From positions 1 through 64,000 of the forward strand of contig JAKBKY010000008.1 of NCBI GenBank assembly GCA_021832345.1: DNA of 64,000 nt. The letters run 5' to 3'. The translations under genes and the position numbers were made by a program. Position 1 is the stretch's first letter; the number at the start of each line of letters is the position of its first letter. Source of the stretch: a bacterium (GTDB lineage: Bacteria; Vulcanimicrobiota; Vulcanimicrobiia; Vulcanimicrobiales; Vulcanimicrobiaceae). Positions 16,016-22,171 of this stretch are shown in pieces. The notes beneath the pieces are model-generated. The model searched no databases. It saw nothing but the letters and a program-made list of their open reading frames with translations, and was not told the origin of the DNA.

Positions 16016-16044
16016 ACAGTACCAAGCGCCGGAGCCTCTGTCAA
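16016..16044 (-). promoter_or_regulatory. strong sigma-70-type promoter of rplU
   Basis: On the minus strand: -35 TTGACA (16039-16044, perfect consensus), 17-nt spacer, -10 TACTGT (16016-16021). The distance from the -10 to the rplU ATG is 9 nt, so the transcript should begin about 2-3 nt before the start codon. Confidence 0.75.
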
Positions 16045-16047
16045 ATC

Positions 16048-16189
16048 GCCCGGTCGCAGGGTGCAGGCGCAAAGCCCCGATCGGCCGCTGCACAGCCGAT
16101 CGACCGGGCCGCCCAGGGACCAGCCCTATGGGGGCTGCCCTCCCCTCGAAGGAACGGCGCCGTGCTCCTCCATCGAGCCCTGGGCGGCC
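16048..16189. other. strongly self-complementary region, candidate structured RNA
   Basis: Part of a stretch (16007-16403) without a convincing gene. It holds three long exact pairings: GCCCGGTCG (16048-16056) with CGACCGGGC (16101-16109); GTGCAG (16061-16066) with CTGCAC (16088-16093) nested inside; and GGCCGCCCAGGG (16107-16118) with CCCTGGGCGGCC (16178-16189). GATCGGC (16079-16085) can also pair with GCCGATC (16095-16101), giving a pseudoknot. Beyond it, 16207-16255 has a further imperfect pairing (GGTGGC with GCCGCC, TTATCC with GGATTA). No tRNA, tmRNA, RNase P or SRP signature was seen. The strand is unknown and a mobile-element relic is the alternative. Confidence 0.4.
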
Positions 16190-16403
16190 GCTTCACGGAG
16201 GTGCTGCCGGCGCGGGTGGCCCTTATCCTGAGTACGCCAACCGGATTAGCCGCCTTCACGCGCAAGCCGAATGACGTCGCAACGTTACGACGCCACCCAG
16301 CCCTGACGGTGCAGCCGCTCTACCTGAACGCGAAGGGCCTGTGAGGGCGTTGGTGCGTCGTCGGCGTTCTGGAAGCGTAGCCCGGAGGTGATACAATCAC
16401 AGC

Positions 16404-16517
16404 ATGAAGGCATGGTTGAAGCGATTTTTTCTAGAGTTTTACGAGGTGCATCGGGGCATTTTCGATGAAGAGTGGGCGCTTAAGCGAGCCTACGAGCGGT
16501 GGGCAAACGAGAAGTAG
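16404..16517 (+). CDS. possible 37-residue small protein
   Basis: An ATG frame encoding a Trp/Arg/Glu-rich helix (MKAWLKRFFLEFYEVHRGIF at the start) that ends with TAG at 16515-16517. GGAGGTG lies 14 nt before the ATG, slightly far for a ribosome-binding site, and a TACAAT hexamer sits 6 nt before it. The composition looks like a real amphipathic peptide, but no homologue comes to mind. Its 3' end overlaps the read-through tail of the DUF2442 relic on the other strand. Confidence 0.35.
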   Translation: MKAWLKRFFLEFYEVHRGIFDEEWALKRAYERWANEK

Positions 16518-16699
16518 CGGCTCGCTTCACGCGCCGTGCCGCTCTTCGGAGCGACAACAAACGAACGATTTGGTGATAGACGGAACCGCCCGTGCGCCGC
16601 AAACCCGCATGAAATCGAACGCCGGGTCTGCAACGGCACCGAAGGATGTTCGGCGAAGTGGGCGCTCGACCCGCGATTCGTTCGTTTGCGCGGATCGGC

Positions 16700-17122
16700 G
16701 GAGGTCGTCCGCCTTTGCGCCCGTTTTTGCGAGCGGCGCGGGTCTTCGCATCGTTGCGAACGGATCCGCCGCGTTTACCGAGTTCACTCATCCAGCGCCG
16801 GTTGCCGAAGACGCTTTCGAGCAGGCTTGGAACGTAGTGGTCCACGTCGAGCGCCTCCCAATGCAATCCCTCGCCGAAGTCGTCAATCTCGACGTTCGCA
16901 ACCTCCTGCGGATCGGCGTCTTCCAATCCTTGTAAGAGCTTGCGCGGCATGAGCAGTTCGACGCCGGTTGCAAGTTTGATCGCGAGCATGTCGTCGGTCG
17001 CGCGGTACTCAGCGGCCACGGCTCGCGGTCGATAGGGGGTGCTGGGCGTACACCTTGCCGCTTGCGATCGCGGCTTTGATCTCCAAGTCGGTTGTCGCAA
17101 TACGCGATTGTGCTTTAGCCAT
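16700..17122 (-). pseudogene. frame-shifted DUF2442-type protein
   Basis: From an ATG at 17122 one frame reads MAKAQSRIATTDLEIKAAIA and then SGKVYAQHP before hitting a stop near 16997. The family sequence resumes in another frame: ATDDMLAIKLATGVELLMP, FGEGLHWEALDVD and WMSELGKRGGSV, ending KNGRKGGRP at about 16702. This is the DUF2442 pattern, the usual partner of DUF4160 in small toxin-antitoxin-like pairs. A C-run near 17035 (cacccccta) is the likely frameshift site. After GGRP the frame reads through without a stop to 16480, so the 3' end is also lost. A sequencing indel cannot be excluded. Confidence 0.6.
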
Positions 17123-17315
17123 GCATTTTCTCCCAAAGCCGTACGAACTTGTCGAAGTGCCGATCTGCGCACCGCTCCAGCCCGACGGGCAACCGCCACG
17201 TGTCCGTCCAGCGTGAGTTCGATGACCACGCGCCCGTCGCCGACGAAGGCATGGAAGTGGCGTGGTTCATGGTCGGCCGGATAGGCCAGTCTATCCGAAA
17301 CGCCTTTCGGTTTTC
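17115..17315 (-). pseudogene. frame-shifted DUF4160-type protein
   Basis: One frame gives LAYPADHEPRHFHAFVGDGR and then VVIELTLDGHVAV, the DHEPPHFH-like signature of DUF4160. The C-terminal helix continues only in another frame (RLPVGLERCADRHFDKFVRL, then WEKMHG) to a TAA at 17115-17117. The N-terminus with a start codon is missing. Its end lies 5 nt before the ATG of the DUF2442 relic, overlapping it in the normal order for this pair. Both genes being broken points to decay rather than a single sequencing error. Confidence 0.55.
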
Positions 17316-17400
17316 AAGGTGTAGGGTGACGTTTCGCGGCCCGCTGAGGCCTGTCTGGCTCTCCGGCTAAGATTTGGGTCATCCGCGAGCCTAGACGCGC

Positions 17401-17429
17401 TTGACAACCACCGGCATGTAGGTTAGATT
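17401..17429 (+). promoter_or_regulatory. promoter of the ABC exporter operon
   Basis: -35 TTGACA (17401-17406, consensus), 17-nt spacer, -10 TAGATT (17424-17429). Transcription would start near 17436, about 40 nt before the GTG at 17477, at the left edge of the imperfect palindrome described next. The surrounding 70 bp are clearly AT-richer than the flanks. Confidence 0.7.
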
Positions 17430-17436
17430 GCATACA

Positions 17437-17458
17437 AGTCTATTTAACAAACTAGTCT
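17437..17458 (+). promoter_or_regulatory. 22-bp imperfect palindrome at the transcription start, candidate operator
   Basis: The two half-sites follow AGnCTAnTT-N4-AAnTAGnCT, with 7 of 9 positions symmetric. It covers about +1 to +22 of the promoter at 17401-17429, the place where a repressor would block initiation. The winged-helix regulator encoded second in the operon is the natural candidate binder (inference). Confidence 0.5.
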
Positions 17459-17476
17459 TCTAAACGGAGAACATGA

Positions 17477-18064
17477 GTGGAACGTCAAGAAGCGGCCGAG
17501 CATTTGGAGCTCGTCGATCGGATCCTCGAGCAGTCCTCGCGCAGGCTCTACGTCGGCGGGGAGTTCTTCGTGGTCTGGGGCTGCGAGTCGGCGCTGATCT
17601 CGCTGCTCTTTCAACTGCTCTCGGACGGGCGGATCTCGGCGCCTTGGCTCTGGCTTGCCGGTGCCGGCTATGCGTTCGCCGTCGCCTTTACCGTGGTGCG
17701 GTATCGGCAGTTAGCCGTGTGTATGGAGCGCAAATCATGGCTCCAGCGGGAGTTTCTCAACGTTCTGTGGCTCGCGCTGGGCCTGACTTTCGTCACGCAG
17801 ATAGGTGCCTTTGGGCTCTATCCCGGCTTTGCCGGTGGCGGGCTGTGGAGTTTTTCCGCGAGCTTCGTGCTCTTCTACATCGGGATGCACGGCAACCGCG
17901 CGGCGATCGTCGGCGGCATGCTCCTGTTGGTCTCGCTTATCGTGGCCGCGTTCATGCCGGCCGTCGCCGGCTATGCGCTCGCCGCCGGCATGCTTCTCGG
18001 CGACGCGGGCTTCGGTGTGGCGAGCCTGCTGGCGACCGACGAGCGCGCTCATCGGCATGGATGA
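17477..18064 (+). CDS. membrane protein of ABC exporter operon, unknown
   Basis: 195 residues with about six hydrophobic helices after a 30-residue soluble start (AAEHLELVDRILEQSSRRLY) and a WGCESALISLLFQLL first helix. Not recognised, though small multi-helix proteins of this shape are often encoded beside a winged-helix regulator and ABC exporter. GTG start with CGGAGAAC upstream. The 3' end overlaps the regulator gene by 8 nt. A sensor or accessory role for the exporter is inference. Confidence 0.75.
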   Translation: MERQEAAEHLELVDRILEQSSRRLYVGGEFFVVWGCESALISLLFQLLSDGRISAPWLWLAGAGYAFAVAFTVVRYRQLAVCMERKSWLQREFLNVLWLALGLTFVTQIGAFGLYPGFAGGGLWSFSASFVLFYIGMHGNRAAIVGGMLLLVSLIVAAFMPAVAGYALAAGMLLGDAGFGVASLLATDERAHRHG

Positions 18065-18341
18065 ACTCTTGCTCTCCAAGATTCGCTTAGGCATCGTGGC
18101 CGCGCTGTTGACCGCGGACTGGGCATCATTCGCTTCGTTGCAGCGCTCGCTGCAGACGACGCAGGGGAATCTCGCCGCGCATCTGGCCAAGCTCGTCGAA
18201 GCGGGCTACATCGACGAGCAGAAGCTCTTCGTCGACCGTCGTCCGCAGACGCGCTACAGTCTCACCGTCGCCGGGCGCGCGGCGTTTGCGGCGCACGTCG
18301 GCGAGATGCAACGACTCCTTGCTTCGGGAGGTCCATCATGA
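18057..18341 (+). CDS. winged-helix transcriptional regulator (HTH_27/MarR-like)
   Basis: 94 residues. The recognition region SFASLQRSLQTTQGNLAAHL, followed by LVEAGYIDEQKLFVDRRPQTRYSLT, is the winged-helix signature of small regulators that often precede ABC exporters; a C-terminal helix (GRAAFAAHVGEMQRLL) would dimerise. There is no separate ligand domain. It starts at ATG 18057 inside the end of the membrane protein gene, and its TGA overlaps the ATPase start (ATGA). It probably autoregulates the operon through the palindrome at 17437-17458. Confidence 0.88.
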   Translation: MDELLLSKIRLGIVAALLTADWASFASLQRSLQTTQGNLAAHLAKLVEAGYIDEQKLFVDRRPQTRYSLTVAGRAAFAAHVGEMQRLLASGGPS

Positions 18342-19213
18342 ACGTCGTTACGCTGCGCAACGTGCGCAAGAGCTACGGTGCAAGCGTCGCCCTGAAAGGT
18401 ATTTCCCTAGAGATAGACGACGGCGAGATCGTCGCCTTGCTTGGCCCCAACGGCGCCGGGAAGACCACCACGCTCGAGATTCTATTGGGGCTGCGTCGCC
18501 TGGATGCGGGGGCGGTGGTTGTTTGCGGCGGATCCCCGAGCGACGCCGTTGTGCGGACCGCGATCGGTGCAACGCCGCAGGCCAGCGACTTTCCGGAGAT
18601 GCTCCGCGTACGGGAACTGCTGGCCTTCGTCGCGGCACAGTATCCTGCGCCCGCGGATCTCGGGTCAACGCTGAGCGCGTTGGGAATCGGAGCGCTTGCC
18701 GACCGGTACGTCGGCGGGCTCTCGGGCGGGCAGCGTCGCTCCCTTGCGTTGGCGCTCGCCTTCATCGGCAATCCCCGCCTCATGGTCCTGGATGAACCGA
18801 CAACCGGCCTCGACGTGGACACTCGCCGTTTGGTGTGGAAGCAGATTGCCCTCGCCTCACAAGAGCGGCGTACGATCCTCTTCGCAACGCACCATCTCGA
18901 GGAAGCCGAGATGCTCGCAACGCGTGTAGTCGTCATCAACTGCGGCGAGATTGCCTTCGACGGAACACCGGCAGCGTTGCGGCAATGCTATGCCACGCGC
19001 CGTCTCGTGTACGTGGGCGACCCCTTCGATCCGTCGTCGTATGGTCTCGACGCACGGGTTACGGTACAGGCTGGGACGGTCACCGTGACCACACCCGATA
19101 CGGATGCTGCCATCCGAGCGCTCGTAGCAGCGCAGGTTCGGTTTACGAGTCTCCACGTCGTGGCCGACTCGCTGGAGACCGCATTCCTCGCCATGACAGG
19201 AGGGTCACCGTGA
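18338..19213 (+). CDS. ABC transporter ATP-binding protein
   Basis: 291 residues. Walker A GPNGAGKTTT, signature LSGGQRRSLALALA, Walker B LMVLDEPTTGLD and the H-loop FATHHLEEAE are all present. It is a CcmA/DrrA-type exporter ATPase with a C-terminal extension of about 80 residues (Val-rich strands). Coupled by ATGA to the regulator and by GTGA to the permease. The exported substrate is unknown; lipid, bacteriocin or drug export are the usual roles. Confidence 0.92.
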   Translation: MNVVTLRNVRKSYGASVALKGISLEIDDGEIVALLGPNGAGKTTTLEILLGLRRLDAGAVVVCGGSPSDAVVRTAIGATPQASDFPEMLRVRELLAFVAAQYPAPADLGSTLSALGIGALADRYVGGLSGGQRRSLALALAFIGNPRLMVLDEPTTGLDVDTRRLVWKQIALASQERRTILFATHHLEEAEMLATRVVVINCGEIAFDGTPAALRQCYATRRLVYVGDPFDPSSYGLDARVTVQAGTVTVTTPDTDAAIRALVAAQVRFTSLHVVADSLETAFLAMTGGSP

Positions 19214-19950
19214 GATCTCTGGGGCTTATCGACATCTACGCGCGGCTCATGTTCCTCGAACTTTTTCGCACACCGGCCTACGTCGTTCCGACCGTCGTCT
19301 TCCCGGCGTTATTCTTTGCGATGTTTGCCCTCCCGTGGGCGCGTACGCCCGGGCTCGCCGATACGGAGATGCTCTCGTTCGTTGCGATTGCCGTCATCGG
19401 TGTGACCCTCTTCCAATTCGGCGTCGGCGTTGCGGCCGAACGCGCTCGGCCCTGGGAGCGCTACCTGCGGACGTTGCCCGCGAACGTGGCGATTCGCTTC
19501 GCAGCGCGCTCTCTCTGCGCGCTGCTCTTCGGCGCGCTCGCCGGGGCGTGCGTCGTTGTGGTCGCGCGGCTCTTCTCGCCGATCGATCTGAATGGGCCGC
19601 AGTGGGCGCTGCTGGCGCTCTACGCGGTGCTCGGAGGCATCCCGTTCGTGCTCTTTGGAATAACGATCGGGTACTGGTCGAACGCGCGGGCGGCGGTGGC
19701 CATCGCGAACCTCTGCTATATGCTGCTCGCGTTTGCCGGCGGTTTGTGGGTGCCGCCGGCGTTCTTGCCCGCGCCGATAACGCTTGTCTCGCCGTATCTG
19801 CCCACTCGAGCGTTTGGCGAACTGCTCTGGAGCATCGCCGGCGCCGGTCATGCCTCTGCATCGCTCGTGGTGTTGGCGGCCTACACTGCACTCTTCACGA
19901 CGCTTGCCGCCGTCGGCTATCGTCGCGACGAACAAGCCCGTTATGTTTAA
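19210..19950 (+). CDS. ABC-2 type transporter permease
   Basis: 246 residues and six hydrophobic helices of the ABC-2 membrane family: an N-terminal amphipathic stretch (IYARLMFLELFRTPAYVV), FQFGVGVAAERARPWERYLR between helices 2 and 3, and GGLWVPPAFLP before the last ones. GTG 19210 overlaps the ATPase TGA (GTGA) with AGGAGGG 6-12 nt upstream; an open frame further left is a shadow of the ATPase. The TAA stop is the first part of the 128-bp repeat element. Confidence 0.88.
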   Translation: MRSLGLIDIYARLMFLELFRTPAYVVPTVVFPALFFAMFALPWARTPGLADTEMLSFVAIAVIGVTLFQFGVGVAAERARPWERYLRTLPANVAIRFAARSLCALLFGALAGACVVVVARLFSPIDLNGPQWALLALYAVLGGIPFVLFGITIGYWSNARAAVAIANLCYMLLAFAGGLWVPPAFLPAPITLVSPYLPTRAFGELLWSIAGAGHASASLVVLAAYTALFTTLAAVGYRRDEQARYV

Positions 19951-20074
19951 GGGCGCCTGATACATCCAGGCACTCGTCTTGAACCCTCGGAGAACGCACC
20001 TGCTTCGTCATGTACTCAGTCACAGATCACGCTGTATATGCTCCCTCGCACCTGGATGTATCAGGCGCCCTTAA
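19947..20074 (+). repeat. 128-bp repeat element with 24-bp perfect terminal inverted repeats, copy 1
   Basis: The left arm (19947-19970, beginning TTAAGGGCGCCTGATACATC) is the exact reverse complement of 20051-20074. Between them lies an 80-bp core. A second copy of equal length and orientation is at 60945-61072; the cores differ at about 10 of 80 positions and are almost identical over CTCAGTCACAGATCACGCTG. The element begins on the TAA stop of the ABC permease gene and ends 61 nt before the next gene start. As RNA it would form a long stem with a folded loop. A non-autonomous mobile element or a repeated transcription/RNA-end element are both possible; no transposase is present. Confidence 0.85.
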
Positions 20075-20135
20075 CGTTCACCGGAAAGGGTCCCTTATGA
20101 ACTTCTGCGACCGTACTGTGAAAGGAAGACTTCTC

Positions 20136-21065
20136 ATGAAACATCTCGTCCTTGTCCTGTGGCTCTTCACGCTCTTGGTGGATCCGGCGCTCGCTGTCGT
20201 GCCGCCAGCCCCTCCTCCCGCGGTCGCGACCTTCGACGTCGGTTCGATCCACGTCACGCAGTACGGCAGCGGACCGCAGAGCCTCATCTTCATTCCGGGT
20301 TTGACCTGTGGGCCATGGGAGTGGTTCGGTCAGATTGCGCACTTCGCACCGTCGTACACGATCTACGCGCTCACGTTGCCCGGCTTCGACGGTCGACCGC
20401 CGATTGCTCCGCCACTGTTCAAGACGGTCTCGTCGGACTTTTGGAAACTTCTCGCGGAGCGGCACATCGACAAACCCGTTGTGATCGGGCACAGCCTGGG
20501 CGGGACGCTCGGGCTCATGCTCGCGACTCAGCATCCTGAGTTGCTGCGCGGCGTCGTGGCGCTCGATGGACTGCCGATCTTCCCCGGCAACAATTTCTTG
20601 ACGCCCGCGCAAATCAAGGCGCGAGCCAATGCGACGGCATCGATGATTGCCTCCGAAACGCCGGCGCAGTTCTTGGCAAGCGAGCAGAACGCCGTGCTTC
20701 CGAGCATGATAACGTCGAGGGCCGATGTGGCGGCCGTCGCACCACTCGTTGCTCGTTCCAATGTCCGCGCCACAGCGCAGTGGCTGCGAGAGGATCTCGA
20801 ACTTGATCTGCGGCCGCAACTTCCTAAAGCAACCGTGCCCATTCTTGAGATCGCGCCCTACGACGCCGCCGTCGACAGCAGATACTTGCCCTCACTTGCC
20901 GCCAAGCGGACATACTACGAGCACTTGCTCGCCGGTGCCCCGCATGCCACGGTTCTCATGATTGCAAACTCACGCCACTTCGCAATGTACGATCAACCTC
21001 AGGCCGTCACCGACGCGATCGCAGGATTTCTTGCACCACCCCGCCCTCCAGCTGCACGAGTGTGA
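20136..21065 (+). CDS. secreted alpha/beta-hydrolase
   Basis: 309 residues from ATG 20136 (AAAGGAAG 8-15 nt upstream). A Sec signal peptide (MKHLVLVLWLFTLLVDPALA) precedes an alpha/beta-hydrolase domain with oxyanion-region FIPGLTCGPWEW, nucleophile elbow VIGHSLGGTLG and a late catalytic His in NSRHFAMYDQP. The open frame begins earlier, at 20010 inside the repeat element, but the upstream residues are unrelated. An esterase/lipase-like function is likely; the substrate is unknown. The last codons overlap the next gene's GTG. Confidence 0.86.
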   Translation: MKHLVLVLWLFTLLVDPALAVVPPAPPPAVATFDVGSIHVTQYGSGPQSLIFIPGLTCGPWEWFGQIAHFAPSYTIYALTLPGFDGRPPIAPPLFKTVSSDFWKLLAERHIDKPVVIGHSLGGTLGLMLATQHPELLRGVVALDGLPIFPGNNFLTPAQIKARANATASMIASETPAQFLASEQNAVLPSMITSRADVAAVAPLVARSNVRATAQWLREDLELDLRPQLPKATVPILEIAPYDAAVDSRYLPSLAAKRTYYEHLLAGAPHATVLMIANSRHFAMYDQPQAVTDAIAGFLAPPRPPAARV

Positions 21066-22171
21066 GACAACCCTACCAGCATGCGTTCGCTGCGTTTGCT
21101 CCTTGGCGATATCCGATGTGTTCTTGGCGCATAGCGACGATGCTGCGGACAGTTATCGTGTGCGGAGTTCTCAGTGCCGGGCTGCCGGCGTGCACATCGA
21201 CGGCCGGCTCAGGTTCTATGCGTGCCTCGCGCGCCGCTCTTGCCGCGCAGCTTTCCAATCGGGCCATTCTCTGCACGGTCATATCTACGCCGTACATTGG
21301 AACCTTATGCGCGCCGCGTCGCGCTGGTCGCCGGGCGGCGATGATTCTGCTTGGTGGCTCCGAAGGCGGAGATTCGATGGCGAGTACGGCAGCCTTCTTC
21401 GCGAGGCACGGCTACGTCGCGACATCGGTTGCATACTTCGGATTGCCCGGCCTGCCGAGGTACCTGGTCAATATCCCGGTCGAAACGATTCATCCGGCGA
21501 TTGAGGCGCTTGTACGCCGTGGTGACGTTGATCCACGGCGGATCGGGATCCTCGGGGGTTCAAAAGGCGGCGAGTTCGCCCTATTGGTTGCTTCAACGTA
21601 TCCGCAGATCCATGCGGTCGTCGCCGACGTTCCTTCGCCATTCGGGTGGATGGGGCTGGGCGCAGGCGATGAGCCAAGCGGGTGTTCGTGGAGCCGTCAC
21701 GGCAAGCCGCTGCCGTGTGTGCCGCCGAGCGCACGCGCGAATCGGGAGCTTGGAACGGAGTACATGCTGCATCTTCCCGTCGTGCTGCGCAAGCTCTATA
21801 ACGCTTCGATGCGCGCCCATCCTGATGCCGTGAGGGCCGCGTTCTTTCCCCTGCAGCGTATCGCGGGTCCGGTGCTCTGTCTCTCCGGCACCGACGATCA
21901 GATGTGGGACTCGCGCAAGCAGTGTGCGATGGCGATGGACTATCTGCATCAACACAAACATCCGTACGCGGATCGCGCGATCTCGTATGCCGATGCCGGG
22001 CACGCCTTCCTATGGGCCAGGTTTATGCCGCCTAGAGAGACGACATCGTATCGCGTGGGCGGCGTCACCATGAAACTTGGCGGAACGCCGCAGGGGAATA
22101 CAGCCGCTTCGATGGCCGGCTGGAAGACGATCTTCGCCTTTCTGCAGCGTGCCTTAGGGGCGCAGCGTTAA
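21062..22171 (+). CDS. exported alpha/beta-hydrolase of the acyl-CoA thioesterase/BAAT type
   Basis: Catalytic features of the BAAT C-terminal domain: LLGGSEGGDS, nucleophile region GILGGSKGGEFAL, acidic LSGTDDQMWDS and AGHAFLW for the His. A hydrophobic leader with a possible lipobox (GLPAC) starts at the internal ATG 21140, so the mature protein may be a lipoprotein of about 325 residues. GTG 21062 overlaps the upstream stop (GTGA) and gives 369 residues; the start is unsettled between these. Together with the preceding gene it forms a two-hydrolase unit. The 3' end overlaps the convergent acylase gene by 18 nt. Confidence 0.8.
   Translation: MRQPYQHAFAAFAPWRYPMCSWRIATMLRTVIVCGVLSAGLPACTSTAGSGSMRASRAALAAQLSNRAILCTVISTPYIGTLCAPRRAGRRAAMILLGGSEGGDSMASTAAFFARHGYVATSVAYFGLPGLPRYLVNIPVETIHPAIEALVRRGDVDPRRIGILGGSKGGEFALLVASTYPQIHAVVADVPSPFGWMGLGAGDEPSGCSWSRHGKPLPCVPPSARANRELGTEYMLHLPVVLRKLYNASMRAHPDAVRAAFFPLQRIAGPVLCLSGTDDQMWDSRKQCAMAMDYLHQHKHPYADRAISYADAGHAFLWARFMPPRETTSYRVGGVTMKLGGTPQGNTAASMAGWKTIFAFLQRALGAQR

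Noticed and set aside
20010-20135. N-terminal extension of the alpha/beta-hydrolase into the repeat element
   Set aside because: The extension is encoded by the repeat and lacks family residues; the signal peptide begins at 20136 with a ribosome-binding site.
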